Shown: positions 8,122 to 16,280 of the stretch, piece by piece
How the letters are laid out: each line of letters starts with the position of its first letter
Numbering within the stretch: the first letter of the stretch is position 1
Source: Nitrosovibrio sp. Nv4
GTDB lineage: Bacteria > Pseudomonadota > Alphaproteobacteria > Acetobacterales > Acetobacteraceae
DNA: 33,368 bases
Assembly: GCA_943330455.2 (NCBI GenBank)
Contig: CALQHT020000033.1
Span: 1 to 33,368 of the forward strand
Direction of reading: 5' to 3'
Program-made: the position numbers and the translations under genes
Notes under the pieces: generated by a model
Seen by the model: the letters and a program-made list of their open reading frames with translations, nothing else
Databases searched by the model: none
Told to the model about the DNA's origin: nothing

Positions 8122-8925
8122 CTACGCCGCCTCGGCCAACTGGCGCGGGCGGTAGATCGCGATATGCGTCACCCGCGCGATCGGAGACGCATTATTGGCC
8201 AGCACCAGGGCATCGATCTCGACCCATTTATGGCCCTTGTGCTCGTAATTCTTGGTCACGCGAGCCCGCACACCGAGCGTGTCACCGACGCGAGCCAACC
8301 CATGATACTGCACGGTGCTACCCATATGCATCCAGGCCGGCAGGATGACATTGTGCGACAAGGCCCAGTTGCAGCAGCGCAGGATCGTGCCGGAATGCAC
8401 GATACCTTCGGCCAAGTACAACGGGTCGGTTTCCCGCGTGTCGGCGATATCCTGGGCCTGGAACTCAGCCGATACGGTCAGTGGGTTCATCCCCAGCCAG
8501 TCGCCGACCGCCAAGGATTTCTCGTCGGCCGCCACGCGGTTGGCACGCGCCTCGACCGCCTTGAAATCGGCCACAGACGGCATTTTCGGCGTTGAGTCGG
8601 GCATACCGGCGCGCCCGGTGGCGCTGATTACCCCGTCGCTGGTGACCTGCAATTCCATGCCATTGGCATCTTCGATGGCGGTGATTTCGGCGATCTCGCC
8701 CTCATAGACCGGCTTGCCGAACCGAGCCTCGCCCGTCCCGCGCTCCAGCCACGCCCGCCCCCAGCGCTGCACCGGCATGTGGGACATGTAGGCATAGACA
8801 TGCACGCCGCCGACCAGCCCGCCCTTGAAGCCGAACTTCTTGGCGGTGGCGTCGTCGTGGATCTTGTTCTCGGACGCCTTGGCCGTGTTGTAGGCCGAGA
8901 CGTGATAGGCAGGCAGTGCGGTCAT
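8122..8925 (-). CDS. MaoC-like double-hotdog hydratase
   Basis: A 267-residue protein that appears to contain two hotdog units. The N-terminal half has H-DDATAKKFGFKGGLVGGVHVYAYM, which resembles the hydratase-2 motif of MaoC-like enoyl-CoA hydratases (D, G and H residues). The C-terminal half (GIVHSGTILRCCNW, then HMGSTVQYHGLARVGDTL) looks like the second hotdog repeat. The likely role is hydration or dehydration of an acyl-CoA or related thioester. The ATG at 8925 is preferred because GGGAAGAAAACC directly precedes it; an upstream in-frame start at 8964 lacks a site. It lies alone between repeats, so its pathway is not fixed by context. Confidence 0.8.
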   Translation of the reverse strand: MTALPAYHVSAYNTAKASENKIHDDATAKKFGFKGGLVGGVHVYAYMSHMPVQRWGRAWLERGTGEARFGKPVYEGEIAEITAIEDANGMELQVTSDGVISATGRAGMPDSTPKMPSVADFKAVEARANRVAADEKSLAVGDWLGMNPLTVSAEFQAQDIADTRETDPLYLAEGIVHSGTILRCCNWALSHNVILPAWMHMGSTVQYHGLARVGDTLGVRARVTKNYEHKGHKWVEIDALVLANNASPIARVTHIAIYRPRQLAEAA

Positions 8926-9095
8926 GGTTTTCTTCCCATTGTTACGATGGACGAAATCTCCCAACCGTCACGCGAATCTCCATGGAGGAGGTCCTGCCAC
9001 GATGCTCCATGGAACATCCCGGCGTGGCCATGACGGCAACAAACAGCGGCACCCCATCGTGGCCTGAACGCGGGCTGACGGGGAGCCCTGGCGCC

Positions 9096-9482
9096 TCAGG
9101 GGCGCTGAATCAGCTCGATCAGGTAGCCGTCGGGGTCCTTCACGAAGGCGATGATGGTGGTGCCGAATTTCACCGGGCCGGCTTCGCGGGTGATGGTCGC
9201 GCCCGCCGCGCGCAAGGTTTCGCAGGTGCCGGCGACGTCGGGCACGCCGATCGCCAGATGGCCGAAGGCGGTGCCGGGCTCGTATTTCTCGACGCCGTAA
9301 TTGTAGGTCAGCTCGATGGCGGTGTTGCTCGACTCATCGCCGTAGCCCACGAACGCCAGGGTGTATTTGCCGTCCGGCACGTCGCGGCGGCGCAGCTCCT
9401 GCATGCCGAAGCCCTTGGTGTAGAAGTCGATGCTGCGCTGCAGGTCGCCGACCCGCAACATGGTGTGGAGAAACTGGCCCAT
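9096..9482 (-). CDS. gloA: Lactoylglutathione lyase (glyoxalase I)
   Basis: A 128-residue glyoxalase I, which isomerises the hemithioacetal of methylglyoxal and glutathione to S-lactoylglutathione in the cytosol. The four metal ligands are all present: H6 (FLHTMLRV), E57 (AIELTYNYG), H75 (FGHLAIGV) and E123 (YLIELIQ). Each is one position later than in the E. coli enzyme (H5, E56, H74, E122, from memory). The short length matches the Ni/Co-dependent bacterial class. The start at 9482 lies only four bases after the end of lpxI at 9487, so it is almost certainly translated from an lpxI-gloA transcript. Confidence 0.93.
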   Translation of the reverse strand: MGQFLHTMLRVGDLQRSIDFYTKGFGMQELRRRDVPDGKYTLAFVGYGDESSNTAIELTYNYGVEKYEPGTAFGHLAIGVPDVAGTCETLRAAGATITREAGPVKFGTTIIAFVKDPDGYLIELIQRP

Positions 9483-9486
9483 AGCG

Positions 9487-10326
9487 TTAACTCCGTTGGT
9501 TGATCGTATCCTGGTCGAGGCCCAGCAGGAACAGCCCCGCCTGGTCCGCCGCCTCGATGGCAGCCTCGCGTTCCGCCAGGATGGTGCCTCCCGCCTCGAA
9601 CGCAACCCCCCGCAGGCCGGCGGCGGCGGCGTGGCGCATGGTATCCGGCCCGATCGTGGGCAAATCCGCCCGCCGATCCTGCCCGGGTTTGACCAGTTTC
9701 ACCAGCACACCCCCCGGCCCAGGACGAGCCAGGGACCCGCATCGTGCGATCATGGCGTCGGTCCCTTCCACGGCCTCCACCGCCAGCACCAAGCCTTGCT
9801 GCACGACGCAGCCCTGCCCGACATCCACCGCGCCCAAGGCCCGCGCCACGTCGATCCCGCGCTGGATATCGGCCATCGCCATGGCGTCCGGCGCGACCCG
9901 GGTCAGAGTGCCGACCGGTCCCAGCGCCTCGGTCATGATGTCCTGCGCGCCGACGACCTGGAATCCCGCGTCCCCCAGCACCTTCACCACCGCCGCCAGC
10001 AGCCCGTCATCGCCCGCAAACGCCGCGCGCCCGATCCGGCCAATCAGCTTGGCGCCTTCCTGGTCCGGGCGGAGGTCGAAGATAGAGGGACGACGGACCG
10101 TGCCGATCAGCACCAGGTCCTGGCAGCCATGAGCGTGCAACGCGGCCAGGATGCGACCGGCCGCGCCCATGCGGATGATCTCATGCGGCCAGGGCGCGAG
10201 GCTGCGTTTGTCCACGAACCCGTCCAGCCCGACGATGAACACGCCTCGCCCCGCCGCCGCGGCCGCCGCCGCGACACGGGTCGGCAATGCGCCACCGCCC
10301 GCCAGAATACCCAGAGTTCGTGACAT
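9487..10326 (-). CDS. lpxI: UDP-2,3-diacylglucosamine pyrophosphatase LpxI
   Basis: A 279-residue protein of the LpxI (formerly DUF1009) family, which cleaves UDP-2,3-diacylglucosamine to lipid X in lipid A synthesis in many alphaproteobacteria that lack LpxH. The start [15 protein letters not shown] and the segments [27 protein letters not shown] and a C-terminal [15 protein letters not shown] are the landmarks of the family. The ATG at 10326 gives MSRTLG; an in-frame ATG seven residues upstream-coded (10344) is possible. It is usually found next to lpxA/lpxB, but here it is paired with gloA and no other lpx gene is in the window. The promoter should lie in the gap that also contains a large hairpin array. 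Confidence 0.9.
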   Translation of the reverse strand: MSRTLGILAGGGALPTRVAAAAAAAGRGVFIVGLDGFVDKRSLAPWPHEIIRMGAAGRILAALHAHGCQDLVLIGTVRRPSIFDLRPDQEGAKLIGRIGRAAFAGDDGLLAAVVKVLGDAGFQVVGAQDIMTEALGPVGTLTRVAPDAMAMADIQRGIDVARALGAVDVGQGCVVQQGLVLAVEAVEGTDAMIARCGSLARPGPGGVLVKLVKPGQDRRADLPTIGPDTMRHAAAAGLRGVAFEAGGTILAEREAAIEAADQAGLFLLGLDQDTINQRS

Positions 10327-10455
10327 TCGCCCTGCTTCCGTCATGGTCGAGGCCACCCCGACCATTGTTCCGCCCGTGTCGGTTCGAGGTCCGCACGTCC
10401 TGCGGGACAGTTGTGCCGCAGGTGGTGGTCGGGTCAAGTCCGGGTGTTCCGGCGG

Positions 10456-10716
10456 GCGGCGAAGGAAAGGTAGCCTCGGGGCTCTGCCCCAAACCCCGCG
10501 AGGGCTTCGCCCTTCGAACCCACCAGGGGCACGGCCCCTGGACCGCGATCCACTGGGTCAGGGACAAAAGGGGGCCAACACGGACGCTGAAACGCCATGG
10601 TAGGCCCCTTTTTGTCCTTGACCCAATAATCGGCATCCAAGGCCCAGCCTTGGTGGGGGTCGAGGGGGCAAAGCCCCTCGCGGGGATTGGGGCGGAGCCC
10701 CAAGGCTTTCTCTCCA
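10456..10716. repeat. Hairpin-array palindromic element, copy A1
   Basis: A roughly 260-bp element between the divergent lpxI and enolase-superfamily genes. In order it shows three short hairpins (ggggctctgcccc; agggcttcgccct; ccaggggcacggcccctgg), a long central stem (10554-10576 with 10603-10625; 23 positions, two of them G-T wobble pairs), then three more hairpins (aaggcccagcctt; gaggggg...cccctc; ggggcggagcccc). The ends (agcct and aggct) also pair. It is nearly identical to the reverse complement of 20262-20522. The differences I noted are mainly in loops or keep pairing, which suggests selection on the folded form. The remaining parts of the 469-bp gap (10327-10795) hold only the flanking 5' regions. 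Confidence 0.85.
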
Positions 10717-10795
10717 CCACGTCGCACCGCGATGTGACCGTTACAGCGCGCCAACCCGGCGCTATGCTATCCGCTCCAACGGGAGGGAACCACCG

Positions 10796-11893
10796 ATGAA
10801 AATCACCAGCTTCGAAGCCACCACCTTGAACATTCCCGAAGACGACCCCCTGGCGAACATGCCGGAGGAAGAAGGCCGCACCCGCCCGGTCGTCATCCTG
10901 CGCCTGCGCACCGATAACGGCATCGAGGGCATCGGCCTGACCTTCTACGGCGGCAAGATGACCGGCAGCCTGCGCAAGGCGGTCGATGAACTCGCGGAAC
11001 TGACCATCGGGGAAGACCCGATGCGGATCGAGCATATCACCCGCAAACTGCGCCTCGCCGCCGGGGATTCCGCCGGTCCGGGCGGGATTTTCATGCTGGC
11101 GATCTCGGCGATCGACATCGCGCTGTGGGACATCAAGGGCAAGGCGCTGGATCAGCCGCTGTGGAAGCTGCTGGGCGGACACCGGGATCGGGTGCCGACC
11201 TATGCGTCCGGCTCGCTCCGTCGCGGTCTGACCGACAACCAGGCCCAGCGCGCGGCGCAGATTCTGGTGCAGAAGGGCTTCACAGAGATGAAGACCCAGA
11301 TGGCCCTGCCCGGCAATCCGACCGTCGCCGAGGAAGTCCGCCGCGTCCGCGTGGTCCGCGAAGCCATCGGGCCGGACATCAAGCTGATGTGCGACATCAA
11401 CCAGCGTTGGCGGCCCGAGCAGGCCATCGATATCGGCAGCCGCATCGCCGATGTGGGCCTGTTCTGGTTGGAGGACGTGACCGCGCATGACGACTATGCC
11501 GGTCTGGCGCGGGTTACGGCAGCTCTGTCCACCCCGATCGCCGGCGGCGAGTATGTCTGGGGCATCGTGCCGTTCCGCCACATGATCGAGGCTCGGTCCG
11601 TCGACATCGTCATGGTCGATATTGTCCGCGTCGGCGGCGTCACCCAATGGATGAAGGTCGCCGGCATGGCGGAGGCGTTCAACCTGCCGATCGTCAGCCA
11701 CGTGATGCCCGAAATCCTGGTCCATGTCGTCGCCGCCGCCCCGAACGGCCTGACGGTCGAATACATGCCGTGGATGCTGGCCCTGTATGAGGAAACCCCG
11801 GCCATCGAGAACGGCATGCTGGTGCTGCCGAACAAGCCGGGCCTTGGCCTGAAATTCGACGAAAAGGCCGTCGCGGCGTTCCGCGCGGGGTAG
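10796..11893 (+). CDS. Mandelate racemase / muconate lactonizing enzyme family protein
   Basis: A 365-residue enolase-superfamily enzyme. The metal ligands are D200 (LMCDIN), E226 (WLEDV) and E252 (AGGEYVWG). A D-H dyad typical of the mandelate racemase subgroup is present (D275 in MVDIVRVGG and H302 in SHVMPE). The other catalytic element, normally K-x-K, reads K166-T-Q168, so the second lysine is glutamine. The enzyme probably abstracts a proton alpha to a carboxylate, as in acid-sugar dehydratases or racemases; the substrate is unknown. GGGAGGG about 10 bases upstream supports the ATG. The stop codon lies within an imperfect 26-bp tandem duplication (11879-11904 and 11905-11930). Confidence 0.88.
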   Translation: MKITSFEATTLNIPEDDPLANMPEEEGRTRPVVILRLRTDNGIEGIGLTFYGGKMTGSLRKAVDELAELTIGEDPMRIEHITRKLRLAAGDSAGPGGIFMLAISAIDIALWDIKGKALDQPLWKLLGGHRDRVPTYASGSLRRGLTDNQAQRAAQILVQKGFTEMKTQMALPGNPTVAEEVRRVRVVREAIGPDIKLMCDINQRWRPEQAIDIGSRIADVGLFWLEDVTAHDDYAGLARVTAALSTPIAGGEYVWGIVPFRHMIEARSVDIVMVDIVRVGGVTQWMKVAGMAEAFNLPIVSHVMPEILVHVVAAAPNGLTVEYMPWMLALYEETPAIENGMLVLPNKPGLGLKFDEKAVAAFRAG

Positions 11894-11930
11894 ATGGATC
11901 GGCCTTCCGCGCGGGGTGAACGGATCGGCG
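11879..11930. repeat. 26-bp imperfect tandem duplication across the stop codon
   Basis: Two adjacent 26-bp units, each starting ttccgcgcggggt and ending ggatcggc plus one base, cover the last codons and stop of the enolase-superfamily gene and the bases just after. They differ at four or five positions. A slipped-strand duplication is the simplest explanation; the second copy is untranslated. Confidence 0.75.
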
Positions 11931-11936
11931 TATGCC

Positions 11937-12029
11937 GGTCGTGTCTCGGTTTGAGCGGCTCTGCTCTCCGTCCAATCGGCAGCCCGGTAGGAAGGCCGTG
12001 CTGCCCTCTGCTCAACCTGAGACACGACC
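11937..12029. terminator. Large stem-loop between the enolase-superfamily gene and the toxin-antitoxin pair
   Basis: Arms 11937-11956 (starts ggtcgtgtctcgg) and 12010-12029 (ends gagacacgacc) are reverse complements at 18 of 20 positions. A smaller inverted pair, ggcagc (11978-11983) and gctgcc (12000-12005), is nested in the loop. It may terminate the upstream transcript, insulate the toxin-antitoxin promoter or be a structured RNA. There is no T-tract, so classic intrinsic termination is doubtful. Confidence 0.5.
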
Positions 12030-12050
12030 CGCTTGACGCAAAGACCGCAG

Positions 12051-12080
12051 CTTGCTATCGATATCAATATTGATAGCAAG
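12051..12080. promoter_or_regulatory. Palindromic operator of the toxin-antitoxin operon
   Basis: The 9-bp arms cttgctatc (12051-12059) and gatagcaag (12072-12080) flank an A/T-rich centre, and the 14-mer tatcaatattgata inside is a perfect palindrome. This is the only strongly A/T-rich palindrome near, and it lies 24 bp before the antitoxin ATG. Ribbon-helix-helix antitoxins typically bind such sites and repress their own operon, so this is the probable autoregulatory operator, overlapping the promoter. The role is inferred from position and symmetry. Confidence 0.7.
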
Positions 12081-12104
12081 CGACGATGCCGCGAAGGATT
12101 TGAC

Positions 12105-12371
12105 ATGACGACCGAACAGGTGCTGCTCCGCCTGCCCGACGATTTGGTGCGGCGGTTTAAGCGTGCCGTGCCAACGCGGGAGCGCAGCGCGTTCGTGCGA
12201 CACTTGCTGGAAGCCGCGTTGCCGCCGGAAGATGGCGACCACGACCCATTGTATCTGGCCGCCCTAGCGGTGGAGCGCGACACCGCGCTGACCGAGGAGA
12301 TGGAGGTCTGGGAGACGGCCACACTGACCGACGGCCTGACCGTCGAGGACCCCCCCAAGCGGCCCAAGTAA
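12105..12371 (+). CDS. Ribbon-helix-helix antitoxin (MazE-like)
   Basis: An 88-residue protein. The N-terminal segment EQVLLRLPDDLVRRFKRAVP, followed by RSAFVRHLLEAAL, has the strand-helix-helix pattern of ribbon-helix-helix DNA-binding antitoxins. The acidic C-terminal half (EEMEVWETATL...) would bind and neutralise the toxin. The start at 12105 is preferred over an in-frame start at 12033, because the longer form would translate through the palindromic operator at 12051-12080. The toxin GTG follows the stop codon with no gap, the usual antitoxin-first arrangement, so the two are translationally coupled. Confidence 0.85.
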   Translation: MTTEQVLLRLPDDLVRRFKRAVPTRERSAFVRHLLEAALPPEDGDHDPLYLAALAVERDTALTEEMEVWETATLTDGLTVEDPPKRPK

Positions 12372-12728
12372 GTGGCACGCCCACCCGACGGGCCTGCATC
12401 GGCCGGACCGCTGCGTGGGTCGATCTGGTGGGTTGACCTCGATCCGACACGAGGGGCAGAGATTCGCAAGACCCGTCCGGCCCTTGTTCTGAGTGCTGAT
12501 GCCCTGAACCGCGTCCGGCGGACGGTGGTTATTGTGCCGCTATCCACAGGACCGGAGCCGCGACCGCCCATCGTGGTTGCGGTGCCGTCGGCGGGTGTGG
12601 GGTCTGTGGCGGTATGCGACCAGGTACGAGCGGTGGATCGTACGCGACTGACCCGGATGGTCGGGACCCTGTCCACCGAGGATCTGCGGGCGGTTGAAAC
12701 CGGCGTGAGGTCAGTGCTGGCGCTCTAG
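12372..12728 (+). CDS. MazF/PemK-family endoribonuclease toxin
   Basis: A 118-residue protein with the MazF/PemK core: RGSIWWVDLDPTRGAEIRKT, then RPALVLSAD, VVIVPLST, and a C-terminal VCDQVRAVDRTRL. MazF-type toxins cut mRNA at short sequence motifs and cause growth arrest when the antitoxin is degraded. Translation appears to begin at a GTG directly after the antitoxin TAA; no ATG lies upstream of the conserved core. The first 14 residues are Pro/Gly/Ala-rich and may be an extension not seen in other members. Confidence 0.9.
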   Translation: MARPPDGPASAGPLRGSIWWVDLDPTRGAEIRKTRPALVLSADALNRVRRTVVIVPLSTGPEPRPPIVVAVPSAGVGSVAVCDQVRAVDRTRLTRMVGTLSTEDLRAVETGVRSVLAL

Positions 12729-12842
12729 CCGGGGGCCACGAGGTTGCTCCGCTCGGCCTCACCCGGATGATGGCGCCAGTTGCGGTCATGCGGTGGGCAG
12801 CGCCATGTCGCACATGGGTCGGATGCGTTGGAGTATGACCGC

Positions 12843-13625
12843 CTATTCAAACCCCGGCCGCGGCACAGTGCTCATCAAGGTCCGCCCGAACCCGCCGTCC
12901 ACGCAGATGTCCTCCCCGTTCACATAACCGGCCCGCTCGCTGGCCAGATAGATCACGACCTCGGCGATATCGTCCGGAGTCGCCACCCGCCGCAACGGGA
13001 TCGCGTTTGCGCGCTTCTCGGCCACGCCGGGGGCCAAATAGAACGCCTCGCTCATGGGCGTGCGGACCAGGCCGGGGCTAACCACGTTGCTGCGCACACC
13101 TTGCGGCCCCCATTCCAGCGCGATCTGCTGGGACAGCATCACCACGCCCGCCTTGCTGACCGAGTAGGCGCCGCTCGCCGCCTGGGGAAAGCGTGACGCG
13201 ATCGAGGCGATATGCACGATCGCCCCCTTACCGCGCGCCAGCATCCCCTGCCCGAAAGCCTGCGCGCACAGGAAATATCCGGTCAGGTTGACCGACATCA
13301 GCCGGTTCCATTCCTCCAGGCTGAGACTGGCGAGCGGCCCGGGGCGCAGAATGCCGGCATTGTTGACCAGGATGTCCACCGGCCCGGCCTGCGTGGCCGC
13401 GGCACGCACGCTGGCCTCATCGGCGATGTCGCAGGCGATCGCCCGCGCTTCCACGCCGACATCCCGCAACGCCGCCAACGTCTTGTCGCAGCCGGCCATG
13501 TCGCGATCCAGCAGGACCGGCGTCACGCCCAGCTTTGCCAGACCCACGGCCACCGCGCGCCCGATACCGCCGCCACCGCCCGTGATCGCCGCTGTCTTGC
13601 CGGAAAGGCCGAGCCAATCTGTCAT
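12843..13625 (-). CDS. SDR family oxidoreductase
   Basis: A 260-residue classical short-chain dehydrogenase/reductase. The cofactor loop is TGGGGGIG (15-22), with D40 at the end of beta-2 pointing to NAD rather than NADP. NNAG is at 88-91, the catalytic serine is probably S141, and Y154-x-x-x-K158 (YSVSK) is intact. The C-terminal GYVNGEDICVDGG block is typical. The ATG at 13625 is preceded by AAGGACC; a much longer in-frame upstream frame exists but has no SDR sequence. It converts an alcohol to a ketone or the reverse; the substrate is unknown. It is convergent with the toxin gene. Confidence 0.92.
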   Translation of the reverse strand: MTDWLGLSGKTAAITGGGGGIGRAVAVGLAKLGVTPVLLDRDMAGCDKTLAALRDVGVEARAIACDIADEASVRAAATQAGPVDILVNNAGILRPGPLASLSLEEWNRLMSVNLTGYFLCAQAFGQGMLARGKGAIVHIASIASRFPQAASGAYSVSKAGVVMLSQQIALEWGPQGVRSNVVSPGLVRTPMSEAFYLAPGVAEKRANAIPLRRVATPDDIAEVVIYLASERAGYVNGEDICVDGGFGRTLMSTVPRPGFE

Positions 13626-14083
13626 GAAGAAGGTCCTTGGATGATGTGGGGAAACCGGGCGAGCACCCGACCGGGATCGACAATGCGGCCCACCACCATG
13701 CCGACGCCCCACCCCGCCGACGGTGCCGCCATAACGCCCCCAGCGGGGGTTAGGCAACTCAGATCGCGCACTCAACCACGCCGCTTCCAGCGGCATTGCA
13801 ACCGGTCTGCCGAATCGGAACGTGCCGCGGTCAGCGGCACCCCCCCGGCGTTCATACCATCGTGGTCGTACCCGCAATGCGCAAAATGGCGCCGAGGGCG
13901 CAGCGGTCCCTGCATACGGCCGCCCGCATGCTCAAACGACCCGCCGGCGCACCGAATCATCGCCGGCGTCAATACTTTGTTAACCATTGGCGGCGTAACC
14001 CTGCGCCTGTCGTGCGGCGGATCCGACGCCGCAACGCAGCCCACCCCCCGCACCTACCCCACCGGGCCATTTGGGATCGCACC
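13626..14083. other. 458-bp divergent gap without recognised genes
   Basis: This lies between the divergent SDR and diguanylate cyclase genes and should hold both promoters. I see no repeat of the three main families here and no frame with convincing coding character. A relatively A/T-rich segment (caatactttgttaaccatt, 13971-13989) about 95 bp before the cyclase ATG is a plausible promoter area, but I cannot assign boxes. Confidence 0.4.
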
Positions 14084-15142
14084 ATGCCGCCTGCCCCGCT
14101 GCCTTGGAACGAGGCCCATCGCCTGGAGGCGCTCCGGTCCTATGAAATCCTGGACACCGCCTGCGAGGCAAACTTCGACAGCATCGCGCGTCTTGCCGCC
14201 TGGCTGACCGCCTGCCCGATCTCCCTCGTTTCCCTCGTCGACCAGGATCGTCAGTGGTTCAAGGCGCGCCACGGCCTGAACATAACGCAAACAACCCGCG
14301 ACCAGGCGTTTTGCGCGCACGCGATCCTCGACCCGTCGCGGCCGCTGGTCGTCCCCGACGCGACCCAGGACGCGCGATTCGCCGACAGCGAGCTCGTGAC
14401 CGGGCAACCCGATATTCGGTTCTACGCGGGGATCCCGCTGGTCAGCCCGGATGGATTGCCGCTGGGCACGCTATGCGTCATCGACCACACGCCCAGGCAG
14501 TTGGCACCCGACGTGCTCAACGCGCTGACCGTGCTGGCGCAATCCGTGACGACCAATCTCGAACTGCACCGATCCATGCGCCAGATGCAACGCATCGCAT
14601 TGACCGACGGCCTGACCGGCCTGCCGAACCGACGCGCCTTCATGGAGGCTTTGGGTCAGGGCATCGCTCGCCAGCGCCGCGACAGCCAGCCGTTTTCCGT
14701 CCTCTATCTGGACCTGGACGGTTTCAAGCAGATCAACGACCGACACGGGCATGCGACCGGCGATCGGGTCCTGGCGGAGGTTGCCAGTGTCTTGCGGGCG
14801 TCCGTGCGCCGCACGGATACCGCCGCGCGGATCGGCGGTGATGAGTTCGCGGTCGTGTTGGTGGGCGGGGATGGCGCCGAGGCATCCCTGGTCGGAGAGC
14901 GCCTCCGCGCCAGGCTGGAGCAACGCATGGCCGCCAATAAATGGGCGGTCACGGCCTCGGTCGGCGCGATCAGCTTCCTGACGCCGCCCAACAGTGAGGA
15001 AGCGGCCCTGGCGTTGGCGGACGATCTTTTGTACCACGCCAAGGCCCTGGGGAAGAACCGCGTGCTATCCAGCGACTTCCCGACCGCCGGCAGTTTGATC
15101 ACGCGCCGGGAGATCGAGGCGACGCCCGCTATCATCCCATAG
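14084..15142 (+). CDS. GAF-domain diguanylate cyclase (GGDEF)
   Basis: A 352-residue cytoplasmic protein. Residues about 25-160 form a GAF sensor of the kind often found before GGDEF domains (SLVSLVDQDRQWFKAR, FCAHAIL, RFYAGIPLVSPDG, GTLCVID). Residues about 165-335 are a GGDEF domain starting DGLTGLPNRRAF. The active-site GGDEF (251-255) is intact, so it should make cyclic di-GMP from two GTP. The inhibitory I-site R-x-x-D is present (RRTD, 242-245, five residues before GGDEF), predicting product inhibition. No EAL domain or membrane segment is seen. The ATG at 14084 is chosen because the conserved PLPWNEAHRLEAL start follows it; the longer upstream frame looks non-coding. It is convergent with the luciferase-like gene, with a 34-bp gap. 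Confidence 0.92.
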   Translation: MPPAPLPWNEAHRLEALRSYEILDTACEANFDSIARLAAWLTACPISLVSLVDQDRQWFKARHGLNITQTTRDQAFCAHAILDPSRPLVVPDATQDARFADSELVTGQPDIRFYAGIPLVSPDGLPLGTLCVIDHTPRQLAPDVLNALTVLAQSVTTNLELHRSMRQMQRIALTDGLTGLPNRRAFMEALGQGIARQRRDSQPFSVLYLDLDGFKQINDRHGHATGDRVLAEVASVLRASVRRTDTAARIGGDEFAVVLVGGDGAEASLVGERLRARLEQRMAANKWAVTASVGAISFLTPPNSEEAALALADDLLYHAKALGKNRVLSSDFPTAGSLITRREIEATPAIIP

Positions 15143-15176
15143 GCGCCCAGGCGGGCTCCCCCTGGGCCGAGACCGT

Positions 15177-15995
15177 CTATCCGACCAGCGCGCCGGCCCC
15201 TTCGATGACCGCGTCCCAGTCATCCACGTTGCGATCCTGCGGCGCGATCAGCAGATGCTCCACCCCGATGGCGGCGTAGCTGTCCACCAACGCCCGCAGG
15301 ACGCCGCGGTCCGTGCCGTCCCACTGCACCCGCATCGACACCGTGAAGTCCTTGCTCGGCCGGCCCGCCCGCAGCCGATCGATCAGCGGGGCGGCCTCGG
15401 CCGGCGTGTGACCGCTGCCATGCCAGCCGTCGCCGATGCGGATGGTGCGCTTGATGGCGGCATCGGAACTGCCGCCGAACCATAGCGGGATTGGACTGAC
15501 GGGCATCGGCGTCATGGTCATCCCCTCGATCACCGACGGGATATAGCGGCTCTTGAACGTCACCGGGTCTTCCGACCAGACGGCGCGCATCATCGCCAGG
15601 CCTTCGTCCAACCGCCGCCCGCGCTCCTTGAACGGCACGCCCAGGGCCGCGAATTCTGGCTCCAGCCAGCCGGAGCCAGCGCCCAGGATCAGCCGCCCCT
15701 CGGAGAAATTATGCAGAGTCGCCAATTCCTTGGCCAAGGGCAGCGGGTGGCGCATCGGCAGCACCAGAACCGAGGTTCCCAGCTTAACCCGCTTGGTAAC
15801 GGCGGCGGCCCAGGTCAGGCTGAGCACCGGATCGAAGAACAGCGGGGATCGGGGGAATTTGTCACGCGGAACGATGATGTGCTCGCTGACCCAGACGTCT
15901 TCCAGACCCAGGGCCTCGGCCCGTTCCGCGTGACGCCGGACCAGGGCCGGGGTCGCCTGATCGCCCGCATGAGGCAAATGGATGCCGTATTTCAT
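15177..15995 (-). CDS. LLM-class (luciferase-like) flavin/F420-dependent oxidoreductase
   Basis: A 272-residue TIM-barrel protein of the bacterial luciferase superfamily. The N-terminus MKYGIHLPHAGDQ, then LEDVWVSEHIIVP, and VKLGTSVLVLPMRHPLPLAKELATLHNFSEGR (split here as LGTSVLVLPMRHP and LAKELATLHNFSEGR), plus IPLWFGGSSDAA, match the TIGR03619-like F420-dependent group. Members use F420 or FMN; alphaproteobacterial members are more often FMN-linked, so the cofactor is uncertain. The substrate is unknown. AAGGACA precedes the ATG at 15995. Confidence 0.88.
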   Translation of the reverse strand: MKYGIHLPHAGDQATPALVRRHAERAEALGLEDVWVSEHIIVPRDKFPRSPLFFDPVLSLTWAAAVTKRVKLGTSVLVLPMRHPLPLAKELATLHNFSEGRLILGAGSGWLEPEFAALGVPFKERGRRLDEGLAMMRAVWSEDPVTFKSRYIPSVIEGMTMTPMPVSPIPLWFGGSSDAAIKRTIRIGDGWHGSGHTPAEAAPLIDRLRAGRPSKDFTVSMRVQWDGTDRGVLRALVDSYAAIGVEHLLIAPQDRNVDDWDAVIEGAGALVG

Positions 15996-16053
15996 GGTCT
16001 TGTCCTTTGCATCGGCATGATCGGTGGACAGATTGGCAGACAGCCTGCCCTTG

Positions 16054-16132
16054 CCGTCATTGCCGGGCTTGACCCGGCAACCCGCTCCCTACCGTCGAAG
16101 CGTAGGTTGCCGGGTCAAGCCCGGCAATGACG
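16054..16132. repeat. Palindromic repeat, 'cgtcattgccgg' family, copy 3
   Basis: Left arm cgtcattgccgggcttgacc and right arm gggtcaagcccggcaatgac are perfectly complementary over 20 bases or more, with ggcaacccgct/aggttgccgg continuing the symmetry around a loop near 16085-16105. It lies in the 285-bp gap between the GlcG-like and LLM genes, both on the minus strand. The rest of the gap (16133-16280) shows nothing I recognise. Confidence 0.85.
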
Positions 16133-16280
16133 AGGGGGGCTAGGCATGGGTCACTGTGTCAGCAAATCGGTATGACGGGCAGAACAAGTTTTGCCGGCAA
16201 AGTGTCGTGCGGCGTCGTGGACCGGCCCCAAGGGGCGGACCAAAAGGCGGGCCAGGGTCGGCGCCGCCGCGACACGTCGT

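Noticed and set aside
10181-12676. An 831-codon minus-strand frame spanning lpxI upstream sequence, the enolase-superfamily gene and the toxin-antitoxin pair
   Set aside because: It crosses several well-supported genes and a hairpin array, and its sequence is Arg-rich and low in any known pattern.
15177-15995. Assignment of the luciferase-like protein as strictly F420-dependent
   Set aside because: The subfamily name suggests F420, but no F420 biosynthesis gene is in the window and the fold also uses FMN, so the cofactor was left open.
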